From: DAOQAU01 sp035354275
GTDB taxonomy: Bacteria; Cyanobacteriota; Vampirovibrionia; Gastranaerophilales; Gastranaerophilaceae
Direction: 5' to 3'
DNA: 64,000 nt
NCBI GenBank assembly: GCA_035354275.1
Contig: DAOQAU010000002.1
Location: forward strand, 1-64,000
Shown here: positions 34,341 to 42,413 of the stretch, piece after piece
How positions within the stretch are numbered: the stretch's first letter is position 1
Layout: every line of letters begins with the position of its first letter
Notes under the pieces: generated by a model
The model's database searches: none
The model's input: only the letters and a program-made list of their open reading frames with translations
What the model was told of the DNA's origin: nothing
Program-made: the position numbers and the translations under genes

Positions 34341-35644
34341 AGGTCTATCCTGTTGTGGTTATCTTTATCGACTTCAACTATTTTCGGTGTTATGAAAATT
34401 ACCAGTTCTGTATCTCTTTTTTCATTTTTTAAAGAAGAGAAAAGCAATCCTATACCAGGTAAGTCGCCAATCCATGGGACTTTTGATTTGGACTGGGAAG
34501 ATGTGTGAGACAAAAGCCCTGCTATAACAAGCGTTTCGCCGTCACCTAATTCAACTGTTGTATCAACTTTTCTTGTCTTAAATCCTGGGATTCCGGATTG
34601 AGATACATATGAACTGTCAATTTCTGAAACCTCAGGAGATAATTTTAACATAACCCTGTTTGATTTTTCCAGTATAGTAGGAGTGAAATTTAAAATTACG
34701 CCGGTTGTCTTAAAATCGTAAGCGATATTACCGTATTGCCCCATTTGAGAAGGAACTGGAATTTCGTTTCCTACGTTAAAACTTCCTGATTTGCCGTTTA
34801 TGGCAAGAAGTTTAGGCTCTGCAAGGATTTTTACTATACCTTTTTGTTCTGCCATTCTAAGTGCCCATGCCACTCTTGCGGTTGAAGACGAATAGATATA
34901 TTGCCCGCCGGTGTTTCCGTTAACGGTTGCATTGCTTAAATCCTGGTGGTTTGTAATTCCTAAAATTTGGGTTAAGAAGTTGTCGTAATTTTCACCTACG
35001 GTAAATTTAGATTCAAGTTCTCTTGTAAAGTTCCTTGATGCTTCTGTTATTTTAACCTCAAGCAAAACCTGTTTTGTAGGGCTTTCGGTAAGGTCAAGAA
35101 GTTTAAAGTTGTAAGCTTTTACAATGTTGTTTATATTTTCTTTTACGGTTGTGGAAGAAATTTTTCCCGATAAAATTACCCCGTCATCTGTGAAGGTGTA
35201 TTGTAAATCTTCATTAGGCGCAACCTCTTCTATTGCTTGCATAAAAGCATCGGAATCCTGCTGCACTACAAGATTAAAGAAAACAGGTTTGTTGTTGTCG
35301 CCCCAAAATATAAGACTTGTTCTTCCGCCTTTTTTGCCGTTTAGCATAAGTTCTTTCGGCGAAAGAAGCACTAAATCAGCTAAAGAAGGGTCTGTGATTG
35401 AAATTCTTTTTACCGGTTCATCAAATTTTATTAATTGGGTTTTTCCTACTATTGAATAAAGTTTTTCGTTTGAATCTTTGTAAGGGTTTAAATTAACTGA
35501 ATCTTTAACTAAATCGCTTTTTACCGTGCCTAGTTGTTGGGGTATGGGCGTGTCTTTATAGTCAGGCTCTGCGGCTTTAACCAGTTTTGCGGTTAAAATC
35601 GACATTAAGAACAAAATTATTAAAAGTATGAGACTTTTTTTCAA
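34337..35644 (-). CDS. cpaC: Tad pilus outer-membrane secretin CpaC/RcpA
   Basis: Secretin of 435 residues that forms the outer-membrane pore for the pilus. N-terminal signal peptide (LILLIILFLMSILTAKLVKA). The pilus-secretin N-domain has LIKFDEPVKRISITDPSLAD and LMLNGKKGGRTSLIFWG. The secretin barrel shows NEIPVPSQMG, GVILNFTPTI and DTTVELGDGETLVIAGLLS, ending with LVIFITPKIVE. It starts at TTG, with AAGGAG six bases upstream. It confirms a second membrane. Confidence 0.93.
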   Translation of the reverse strand: MKKSLILLIILFLMSILTAKLVKAAEPDYKDTPIPQQLGTVKSDLVKDSVNLNPYKDSNEKLYSIVGKTQLIKFDEPVKRISITDPSLADLVLLSPKELMLNGKKGGRTSLIFWGDNNKPVFFNLVVQQDSDAFMQAIEEVAPNEDLQYTFTDDGVILSGKISSTTVKENINNIVKAYNFKLLDLTESPTKQVLLEVKITEASRNFTRELESKFTVGENYDNFLTQILGITNHQDLSNATVNGNTGGQYIYSSSTARVAWALRMAEQKGIVKILAEPKLLAINGKSGSFNVGNEIPVPSQMGQYGNIAYDFKTTGVILNFTPTILEKSNRVMLKLSPEVSEIDSSYVSQSGIPGFKTRKVDTTVELGDGETLVIAGLLSHTSSQSKSKVPWIGDLPGIGLLFSSLKNEKRDTELVIFITPKIVEVDKDNHNRIDL

Positions 35645-35655
35645 TTTAAACTCCT

Positions 35656-36522
35656 TTAATCAAAAGTTACCTTCGTTTTGACATTTGCCTCTATAACTTC
35701 CACCGACGGGGCATTGCTCAAAGGCGCAATCGGCTGAGGAAGCCCCGAAACTCCGCTTGAAGGATAATCACTTATGGGTATATTTGCAGGCAAATTAGGA
35801 AGTGATGAGTAAGAATCATTTGCCGAATAAGTTGAAGCCGGAGATTTTTTCTTTTTCAATCCTATTTTTTTATCACCCGGATTTCTTGAGACAAGGATTA
35901 AATTTCCTTTAGAGATACTCATTATAAGATCTGCCATATCATCTGCCGGTACTTCAAAGGTTATTGTTTTTGCGCTTATAATATCGCCCGCCGGAAGACC
36001 TTTTTCACCTTCGAGCCCGATTATTTTTACCCCTTCCATTGACCAGCCGCCTTCAAAGTCACTTAGAATATCAACATTTGAGCCTGTTTTCATCCGGTTT
36101 GATTTTCCCTGAAATTTTTCTGCAGGAAGGGTTAATGCTCTAAAGCCTTCTTTTAATTCAATTTCGTCTCCGGATATTTTTGCGATATAAGAATCGGTAA
36201 AAACGGTTCCTTTTATTATATCTTTTAAAAGTACTTTATTTACAACGTCAGAACGGTTTTCAAACGCCCCGAAAGTAGGCGTGGAAAAAGAAGAAAAATC
36301 TATGTCATCGTCTGCCACAAGCTCTCCTGCTTTCAAATCTTTTGTGGCTACAGCATAAGAAAAATCTTTTATTGTATCTGAGCCTTGGAGCGTTTCAAGA
36401 ATTTTTTCTTTTTCACCCAGTTGAGCTTGCATATTATTAAAAGATGAATAAGAAATCATAGTCGCCAAAAGAGCAACAACGATTGCCAGAATTATTTTTG
36501 AAGTATTTTTATTTGTACGCAT
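35656..36522 (-). CDS. cpaB: Tad pilus assembly protein CpaB/RcpC
   Basis: 288 residues. N-terminal membrane anchor (IILAIVVALLATMISYSSF), a SAF domain (about residues 55-115: YAVATKDLKAGELVADDDIDF), then the RcpC-like domain (RALTLPAEKFQGKSNRMKTGSNVDIL). The C-terminal part is Ser/Pro-rich. First gene of the operon cpaB-cpaC-cpaE-cpaF-tadB-tadC. Neither a Flp pilin, a prepilin peptidase nor TadG-like pseudopilins are present here, so they must be elsewhere. Confidence 0.88.
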   Translation of the reverse strand: MRTNKNTSKIILAIVVALLATMISYSSFNNMQAQLGEKEKILETLQGSDTIKDFSYAVATKDLKAGELVADDDIDFSSFSTPTFGAFENRSDVVNKVLLKDIIKGTVFTDSYIAKISGDEIELKEGFRALTLPAEKFQGKSNRMKTGSNVDILSDFEGGWSMEGVKIIGLEGEKGLPAGDIISAKTITFEVPADDMADLIMSISKGNLILVSRNPGDKKIGLKKKKSPASTYSANDSYSSLPNLPANIPISDYPSSGVSGLPQPIAPLSNAPSVEVIEANVKTKVTFD

Positions 36523-36753
36523 AAATTCTTAACCCGAAAAATTACTATGGACCCCAATCCACCCTATGAGCTTGCGGAAAAATTGTCATTTTTCGAATTT
36601 TTCCGCATCCTCTATAACATTTTACTATACTAGTGATTTAAGCTCAAATCCATACTTTATTTAGTTGATTTATGTAGGATAAAAGTCGAAAAATACAAAA
36701 GGCATAAGCTTTTTGAACAAATTTTTACATTAACCTTTGTTAACAATTTTTAT
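36523..36753. other. Divergent gap between cpaB and the membrane-protein gene
   Basis: No gene seen. It contains the hairpin repeat at 36574-36606 and must hold the tad operon promoter, which I cannot assign confidently. The segment is followed by the composite repeat at 36754-36950. Confidence 0.4.
36574..36615. repeat. Hairpin repeat, ATAGAGGATG/AAAAATTGTCATTTTT family, copy 1
   Basis: GCGGAAAAATT...AATTTTTCCGC (11-bp stem) followed by ATCCTCTAT. The core AAAAATTGTCATTTTT and the flank CATCCTCTAT recur at 55481-55516. On the minus strand it lies in the leader of cpaB. Confidence 0.7.
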
Positions 36754-36950
36754 GGGGGAACAACTGAAAGGCTGAATGGGTGAAGAGTTATTTTAGTTGA
36801 AAAGTCGAACAGTCGAATAGTTTATAAGAAGATAAGATGAGTAGATGCGTGGGTTATCCTGCTACGCCTCTTGGCATCTTCGCCTCTTTGCATCTTTCTT
36901 AAGGCTTAGCCCCACACTCTGTCATTTCTATTTATCATTTACTATTTACT
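36754..36950. repeat. Composite dispersed repeat, long version, copy 2
   Basis: Octamer array (ACTGAAAG, GCTGAATG, GGTGAAGA, then GTTATTTTA, GTTGAAAA, GTCGAACA, GTCGAATA), a long middle (36830-36905, with GATGCGTGGGTTATCC and GCTACGCCTCTTGGCATC), and a heptamer end (TATTTAT CATTTAC TATTTAC). It is the inverted counterpart of 8521-8671. Confidence 0.88.
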
Positions 36951-36999
36951 TTTTTATCGTCGTGTTATACTTATTTTTGTAAGAATTTTGGGAAGAATT

Positions 37000-37632
37000 A
37001 TGATAAAAAGAGTTTTTGTTGAATTAAAAGAGCACGCACCTTTTACGTTTTTGGGTGCTTTGTCGGGAATTTTGATATTTGTGTTGTTAAAAAACATTCC
37101 TTATAAAATTTCTTACGGGCTTTTTTATACTTTTCATCCCTTGCATGTTTTTTTAAGTGCTTATGTAACGGCTTCGATGTACAAACTACACAAGAAAAAT
37201 CCCGATATGATAAAACTTTTTTTGATAGGATTTTTCGGCTCTGTGGGTGTGGCTACTTTAAGTGATTCTGTTATTCCTTATTTGGGAGAGATTTTGTTAA
37301 AGATGCCAAACACTGAGCTTCATTTAGGATTTATCGAAAAGTGGTATTTTGTAAATCCTGTTGCGATTTTGGGGATTGTCACGGCAATTTTTGTTTCAAA
37401 AACAAAGTTTCCTCATATGGGGCATGTTTTTGTAAGCACTTGGGCGTCTTTATTTCATATAATGATGGCAGGAGAAAATATGGGCTCAGGAATTTCTTTG
37501 TATTTTTGGATTTTAATTTTATTGTTTTTCTCGGTTTGGATTCCATGTTGTTTTAGTGACATAGTTTTTCCGCTTCTTTTTATAAAAGGTCATGATACAG
37601 ATTGTCCTTGCACTTGTTGCGGCAAGGATTAG
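37000..37632 (+). CDS. Conserved multi-pass membrane protein, His-rich
   Basis: 210 residues with about six predicted membrane helices. Conserved-looking loops contain several His and acidic residues: KEHAPFTFLGALSG, TFHPLHVFLSAYVTASMY, TLSDSVIPYLGE, HLGFIEKWYFVNPVA and KFPHMGHVFVSTWASLFH. The C-terminus ends in a Cys/His cluster (GHDTDCPCTCCGKD). I recall similar uncharacterised proteins in scattered bacteria, but no function. The distribution of His and Cys suggests metal transport or metal binding (inference). The ATG at 37000 is preceded by GGGAAG; a TTG four codons upstream lies in that site. TATACT at 36966 may be the -10. Confidence 0.75.
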   Translation: MIKRVFVELKEHAPFTFLGALSGILIFVLLKNIPYKISYGLFYTFHPLHVFLSAYVTASMYKLHKKNPDMIKLFLIGFFGSVGVATLSDSVIPYLGEILLKMPNTELHLGFIEKWYFVNPVAILGIVTAIFVSKTKFPHMGHVFVSTWASLFHIMMAGENMGSGISLYFWILILLFFSVWIPCCFSDIVFPLLFIKGHDTDCPCTCCGKD

Positions 37633-37646
37633 AATTTAACTCAAAA

Positions 37647-37674
37647 CAAAAACACCCACAATGGGGTGTTTTTA
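37647..37674 (+). terminator. Intrinsic terminator of the membrane-protein gene
   Basis: AAACACCC-ACAAT-GGGGTGTTTTT, hairpin with T tract, 15 bases after the stop codon. Confidence 0.85.
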
Positions 37675-37682
37675 TTTAAAAT

Positions 37683-37771
37683 CGGAGAAGCAGGGATTTG
37701 AACCCTGGATACAGATTACTCCATATAACACCTTAGCAGGGTGCCGCCTTAAGCCACTCGGCCACTTCTCC
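37683..37771 (-). tRNA. tRNA-Ser (anticodon GCU)
   Basis: Reverse complement folds as a class II tRNA: acceptor GGAGAAG/CTTCTCC, D arm GCCGAGTGGCTTAAGGC, anticodon loop CTGCTAA (anticodon GCT), a long variable arm, and T arm CAGGGTTCAAATCCCTG. CCA is not encoded. Confidence 0.95.
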
Positions 37772-37846
37772 GTGTAATTTTATAATATCATAAAAATATT
37801 TTAGGAGTATAATTATTGTATAAATTCATTAAAAGAGGAAATTAAA

Positions 37847-38617
37847 ATGACATTAAAAATCGCAGATAAAGAATTTACATCAAGGTTTATGATAGGAACA
37901 GGAAAATATCCTGATTTTGAAGTTATGCAAAAAGCCCACAGGGCAAGCGGTGCACAGATAATTACCGTTGCCATAAGGCGGGTGGAGCTTAATGCCCCGG
38001 GGCATGTCGGGTTAATGGATTATATTGATTTGGATAAATACTGGATTTTGCCAAATACCGCAGGCTGTGCGACAGTAGAAGAGGCTGTTAGAATAGCCCA
38101 TTTAAGCAGGGCAATGGGAATTAATAACTGGATAAAACTTGAGGTAATCCCTGATTCTAAATATCTTCTGCCTGATCCCATAGCGACTCTTGAAGCGGCT
38201 AAAATTCTTGTTCAGGAAGGCTTTGTGGTGCTTCCTTATATAAATGCAGATCCTATTCTTGCCAAAAGGCTTGAAGAAATAGGCTGTGCAACGGTTATGC
38301 CTTTAGCCTCCCCTATAGGCTCAGGTCAGGGCGTAAGAAATTTAGATAATATAAAAATAATCATTGAAAATACCAATATACCAGTAATTGTCGATGCCGG
38401 ATTGGGTGTTCCTTCAGATGCGTCAACCGTTATGGAATTGGGCGCAGATGCCTGCCTTTTAAACACCGCTGTTGCACTTGCCCAAGATCCTGAAAAAATG
38501 GCATATGCTTTTAAATTGGGAATTGAAGCAGGAAGAGCCTCTTACGAGGCAGGAAGAATTCCGATTAAAGAAATAGCAAGTGCTTCATCTCCGCTTGTTG
38601 GTGTTGTAGGAAAATAA
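37847..38617 (+). CDS. thiG: Thiazole synthase
   Basis: Enzyme that forms the thiazole phosphate moiety of thiamine from deoxyxylulose-5-phosphate, dehydroglycine and ThiS thiocarboxylate. TIM barrel of 256 residues with the Schiff-base lysine K97 in NNWIKLEVI, the LLPDPIATLEAA segment, MPLASPIGSGQGVRN and the phosphate loop DAGLGVPSDA. The start is supported by AGAGGAAATTAAA. No thiS, thiF, thiO/thiH or thiE lies nearby, unlike in most bacteria, so the pathway is dispersed or incomplete. Its 3' end almost touches the convergent gene. Confidence 0.96.
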   Translation: MTLKIADKEFTSRFMIGTGKYPDFEVMQKAHRASGAQIITVAIRRVELNAPGHVGLMDYIDLDKYWILPNTAGCATVEEAVRIAHLSRAMGINNWIKLEVIPDSKYLLPDPIATLEAAKILVQEGFVVLPYINADPILAKRLEEIGCATVMPLASPIGSGQGVRNLDNIKIIIENTNIPVIVDAGLGVPSDASTVMELGADACLLNTAVALAQDPEKMAYAFKLGIEAGRASYEAGRIPIKEIASASSPLVGVVGK

Positions 38618-38618
38618 A

Positions 38619-40427
38619 TTATTGTTCGCTTATTTTTCTGATTTCCGCAAGAGCCGGATCCAAAAGTCTTCTGCCGACATTTTCAAATTGGATTGAGCAA
38701 AGCGATTTTGTGCCGTAGGAAATTATTTTTTCTACTGTGCCTTTTCCGTATTTGGGGTGATAAACCGTTTCCCCCTGTTCAAAAATTTGTGCTCCAAGAG
38801 GATTTTCGCTTTGAATTTCGGCAGAATACACAGGTAAAATCCCGCCTTCATTTTGAGTGGAAACATTTAAAATTTCATCTTGTTCTTCTTTTTCTTGGCT
38901 TTCAAAGACAGGTTGAGGAGGAATTTCTTGTTCAAGAATTTGCTGAGGAGCAATTTCTATAACATCAAGAGGACTTATGCTTTCTTGAATAATTTCGTCT
39001 TCTTCGGCAGGATTTGTAATCGAATTTTCGATAAAATCCAAATCTTCATCGCTTAAATCTTCAATGGTTGTAACCACAGGCTCTTCGGGGGTGTTTATTT
39101 CGGATTTAGGTCTGGTGTAGATTTCATCTACTTCTTTTTTAATCTGTTCTTCAACTATTTCCTGTTTTGCGACTTGTTCGGGTGTAGGAGGAGGCGGCGT
39201 TACAACAGGGCTTTCAAAATTTGTCTGCGGAAGGTCGCTTAATTTAACGATAAAGGGAATGTGGTTAGTGGCACTTCCATAGACTATAAATTCGCCTGCA
39301 TTTAATTTATTTAAAAAAGTGTTGTAGCCTGCAAAATAATTTTGAGGCTCAATCGGCGCAAAAAGAAAAAGGTTTTTGGCGATTTGTTTTAACTCGTTTA
39401 AATATTTGTAAGAGTAGCTGCAAATTATTGTAGTAAAAGCGTTTTTCGTGGTAAAAATCTGTTTTAAAAGTTTTTTATCCGAATTTTCGCCCAAATTCAC
39501 AATCACGTAAACTTCCTTGTCAAGGGTTTTTATAAGAGAATAAGCGTAAGAAATCATTTCACGCTGAATCATCTCATCCATTTTGCTCAGGTTAAAGATT
39601 GTCGTGACAGGGTGTTTTAATGAGGCTTTAAGCTTTGCAAAATCCTTTTTCTGCTGGGCAAAAACTCCTTTTTCAAAAAATCTCAAAAGCCTGTTTTTAA
39701 GCAGTACCAGTTCAATGTAACCTAATTGTCGGTACTGTTCGTCAACAACTTTCAAAAAGGTTTCGAAAGGAACAAACATATCGGGAATTGTTTTAACATA
39801 GTTTTGAAGCTCAAGAAAAACTTCCTGAAGCAGAGCTTTTGTTTCTGCTTTGGCATCTGTCAGCCCTTTTTCGTATATAAAATTAATGGCTTCTGAATTA
39901 AGCGGAAGTTTAAAACTTTTTCCTGCGGTAAGTCTGTTTTTTGAAAAATCAAAATTTCCTGCAAAATCAAATACTAATACTTTTTTGCCCAAAGCACAGA
40001 GCTGGGCGTTTAAATTTTCCGTCAAAAGTCTGCTATCGGAGATTTTTTCGCAGCATATAAGCAGTTTTTCTTTCAAAAATTCATAATCGAGTTTAAGCGG
40101 GGTTTTTTGCTGGGCAAGTTCGCCCAGTAAAATCGGGTTTTGAGTGTTAAAAAGTTCAAGGATTTCCTGCGGATAAACCATTCCAACAGGGCTTGAAAGC
40201 GAAGGTATAGCACCGTTATAGCCTGTTACCGTCCCCTGATCGTCAAAGTTAAAAAGCAGTTTTGCAACGGCAAAGCTTCCTTCGGAATTTGCTTCAAGGT
40301 GCATAATTTGTGCGATAAAAGACTGAATTCTGTCTTTTATAACCAAAAACCCCGACAAAACAAGCTCTTGCGCGCTTGCATCGTAGCTGATTTTCACATA
40401 ATTGTTTTTGACCTCGATTATCTGCAT
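38619..40427 (-). CDS. Uncharacterised protein: degenerate ATPase-like core with C-terminal UvrD/CarD-like KOW segment
   Basis: 602 residues. The N-terminal 110 residues look like a small beta barrel (IIEVKNNYVKISYD ... GMVYPQEI), then a region (about 110-390) with the strand/helix rhythm of a P-loop NTPase: GKKVLVFDFAGNFDF resembles the strand after Walker A in HerA/FtsK-like ATPases and EVYVIVNLGE a Walker B strand, but no GxxxxGK[ST] is present. Residues about 420-545 are Glu/Pro/Gln-rich and probably disordered. The last 50 residues (GETVYHPKYGKGTVEKII ... VGRRLLDP) resemble the C-terminal element of UvrD/PcrA or CarD-type RNA polymerase-binding domains. Function unknown; an RNA polymerase-associated or DNA-associated role is a guess. 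Confidence 0.6.
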   Translation of the reverse strand: MQIIEVKNNYVKISYDASAQELVLSGFLVIKDRIQSFIAQIMHLEANSEGSFAVAKLLFNFDDQGTVTGYNGAIPSLSSPVGMVYPQEILELFNTQNPILLGELAQQKTPLKLDYEFLKEKLLICCEKISDSRLLTENLNAQLCALGKKVLVFDFAGNFDFSKNRLTAGKSFKLPLNSEAINFIYEKGLTDAKAETKALLQEVFLELQNYVKTIPDMFVPFETFLKVVDEQYRQLGYIELVLLKNRLLRFFEKGVFAQQKKDFAKLKASLKHPVTTIFNLSKMDEMIQREMISYAYSLIKTLDKEVYVIVNLGENSDKKLLKQIFTTKNAFTTIICSYSYKYLNELKQIAKNLFLFAPIEPQNYFAGYNTFLNKLNAGEFIVYGSATNHIPFIVKLSDLPQTNFESPVVTPPPPTPEQVAKQEIVEEQIKKEVDEIYTRPKSEINTPEEPVVTTIEDLSDEDLDFIENSITNPAEEDEIIQESISPLDVIEIAPQQILEQEIPPQPVFESQEKEEQDEILNVSTQNEGGILPVYSAEIQSENPLGAQIFEQGETVYHPKYGKGTVEKIISYGTKSLCSIQFENVGRRLLDPALAEIRKISEQ

Positions 40428-40603
40428 GTTCCAACCCTTTTGTAGTTTATTTTACTATAAAAAATACTGTGATTTATATATTTACTCCCAAATTCTTAAG
40501 TGATGTAAAGATTAAATCCGATTTTTATATCATTTATTTGTTTTTTTTACTAAAATAAAATAAGATGGTAGTGGATTAAAAGTTAGAGAAGAAGGTTTTG
40601 TAA

Positions 40604-41101
40604 ATGGTCACTCAAGAGTTGGAAAAAACGGTTCTTTCGCCTCATGAAGTAAGAAACATTTTAAACGCCGATAACCGTGAAATTATCAGGCTGTGCAAAA
40701 AAGCCACGATTATCCCTAAGAAAAATAAACAGGGACAAACTTACTTCACCTCAGATGAGGTTAAGCGGCTCAAGAGGCTTCAAAATGAAGTTCCTGCAGT
40801 TGTGACCTCACCCATTACTCAGGCAGAATCCAATCTTGTTGTCGCAAATCTTCTTTCAACTTTAGAAAAATTTGAAAACAATATTACAGATTCGCTTTCA
40901 AAAGTTATCGAAGAAAAACTTGAAGGCATGGACGAGGTTGTTGTTGAGCTTATCAGATGCAAAACAGAAAACGAAAGCTTAAGACAAAAATTAAACGAAC
41001 TTAACAAAGAAAATTACAATTTAAAAAACAGCATAAAAAGCTATAAATCAGTGGGACTGGGTTTTTACATAAAAACCTCTCAGGATGATTTCAGTATTTG
41101 A
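40604..41101 (+). CDS. MerR-type helix-turn-helix protein with coiled coil
   Basis: 165 residues. The N-terminal 60 carry a MerR-like winged helix (VLSPHEVRNILNADNREIIRLCKK ... GQTYFTSDEVKRLKRLQ), and the C-terminal 70 a coiled coil (KTENESLRQKLNELNKENYNLKN), as in MerR dimerisation helices. No ligand domain. GAAGG lies before the ATG. The stop codon TGA is directly followed by a composite repeat that carries the recA promoter, so its mRNA may run into recA. Confidence 0.78.
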   Translation: MVTQELEKTVLSPHEVRNILNADNREIIRLCKKATIIPKKNKQGQTYFTSDEVKRLKRLQNEVPAVVTSPITQAESNLVVANLLSTLEKFENNITDSLSKVIEEKLEGMDEVVVELIRCKTENESLRQKLNELNKENYNLKNSIKSYKSVGLGFYIKTSQDDFSI

Positions 41102-41193
41102 AAGTGAATAGGTGAATAAGTAAATAAGTGAATAAGTGTAATTACAATATAATTTAAACTATTCAACTTATCGACTGTTCGACTTATCAACTA
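41102..41193. repeat. Composite repeat in the recA upstream region
   Basis: Octamers (AGTGAATA, GGTGAATA, AGTAAATA, AGTGAATA), then an AT-rich middle containing TATAAT, then octamers of the other type (TATTCAAC, TTATCGAC, TGTTCGAC, TTATCAAC). Same architecture as the other composite copies. Confidence 0.8.
41148..41153 (+). promoter_or_regulatory. Probable recA -10 element inside a repeat
   Basis: TATAAT in the middle section of the composite repeat, 54 bases before the recA ATG. The expected -35 position falls within the octamer array and is poor (ATAAGT). No LexA-type operator is visible. Confidence 0.45.
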
Positions 41194-41206
41194 AAAAGGA
41201 GACGAT

Positions 41207-42226
41207 ATGGTTGTAAAAGAGCAGGAAATAAAAGCGATTTCCGAAGAAAAAAATAAAGCACTTAAAATGGCGATTGAAAAAATTGAAAAGGATTTTGGCA
41301 AGGGTTCTATTATGAAGCTCGGCGACAGACCTATGGTTAATGTCGAAGCTATTCCTACAGGCGCGTTGGCACTTGACGTGGCACTGGGCGTGGGTGGAAT
41401 CCCAAGAGGCAGAATTATAGAAGTTTACGGACCGGAAAGTTCGGGTAAAACCACTTTGGCATTGCACATTGTTGCAGAGTGTCAGAAAAAAGGCGGGATA
41501 GCAGCTTATGTCGATGCAGAGCACGCACTTGATCCCGAGTATTCAAGAAATTTAGGCGTAAATGTTGATGATTTGTTAATTTCACAGCCTGATACAGGTG
41601 AGCAGGCACTTGATATTACAGAAGAACTTGTGCGCTCCGGTGCTGTTGATATTGTTGTTGTGGATTCTGTTGCGGCACTTGTTCCAAAGGCTGAAATCGA
41701 AGGCTCTATGGAAGATCAGCAAATGGGACTTCAGGCACGTTTGATGAGCAAGGCTTTGAGAAAATTAACAGGTGTTATCGGAAAAACAAACACTACAGTA
41801 ATTTTTATCAACCAATTGAGGATGAAAATCGGTGTTATGTACGGGAATCCCGAAACCACAACAGGCGGAAACGCGCTTAAATATTATGCCAGCGTAAGGC
41901 TTGAAATCAGAAGGACAGAAGGGCTTAAAAAAGACGCCGAAGATATCGGAAACCATGTAAGAGTGAGGGTTTTGAAAAATAAAGTCGCTCCTCCTTTCAG
42001 ACAGGCAGAATTTGACATAATTTTCGGCAAAGGCATCTGTAAAATCGGAAACATCATTGACGTTGCCGTTAATTTGGATATAATTAAAAAAGCGGGTGCG
42101 TGGTTCAGTTACAACGATGAAAAACTCGGTCAAGGAAGGGATAAAGCAAAAGAACTTTTGGAGAGCAACCCTGCACTTCTTGCCGAAATTGAAACGCTTG
42201 TCAGAGAAAAACTTGCCCAGCAGTAA
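41207..42226 (+). CDS. recA: Recombinase RecA
   Basis: 339-residue strand-exchange ATPase. Walker A GPESSGKTTLALH, Walker B VDIVVVDSVAAL, the L1 segment EIEGSMEDQQMGLQARLMSKALRK (recognised by its order of residues), the allosteric Gln in FINQLRMKIGVMYGNPE and L2 TTTGGNALKYYAS are intact. AAAAGGAG precedes the ATG. The lysine-rich N-terminus KALKMAIEKIEKDFGKGSIM is canonical. The promoter region is embedded in a composite repeat. Confidence 0.98.
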   Translation: MVVKEQEIKAISEEKNKALKMAIEKIEKDFGKGSIMKLGDRPMVNVEAIPTGALALDVALGVGGIPRGRIIEVYGPESSGKTTLALHIVAECQKKGGIAAYVDAEHALDPEYSRNLGVNVDDLLISQPDTGEQALDITEELVRSGAVDIVVVDSVAALVPKAEIEGSMEDQQMGLQARLMSKALRKLTGVIGKTNTTVIFINQLRMKIGVMYGNPETTTGGNALKYYASVRLEIRRTEGLKKDAEDIGNHVRVRVLKNKVAPPFRQAEFDIIFGKGICKIGNIIDVAVNLDIIKKAGAWFSYNDEKLGQGRDKAKELLESNPALLAEIETLVREKLAQQ

Positions 42227-42253
42227 CATTGAATTATAATAGGATTATCTTTT

Positions 42254-42398
42254 CTTGGATTGCCGCGTCAGTCGCCTTGCTCCTTCCTCGCAATGACGGG
42301 CTGTGTTTGCATTGTTGTCATTGTTAGGGATAAATGATCGGATTATTACTAAAATCGTTCACGTCGTTGCGAGGCGAAGCCGAAGCAATCTAAAAATC
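42254..42398. repeat. Inverted pair of GTCATTGCGAG-type elements
   Basis: First copy inverted (GGATTGCCGCG...CCTCGCAATGACGG, 42256-42300), second direct (CGTCGTTGCGAGGCGAAG...CGAAGCAATC, 42362-42391). These small intergenic elements are widespread in unrelated bacteria. Together they fill the space between recA and rqcH and could pair. Confidence 0.75.
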
Positions 42399-42413
42399 TG
42401 ATAATAGGTACAA

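Noticed and set aside
41765..42229. Antisense frame of 154 codons within recA, and similar long antisense frames in hisD (44360-44812) and rpoB
   Set aside because: They are opposite to strongly conserved genes and have no recognisable content or ribosome site.
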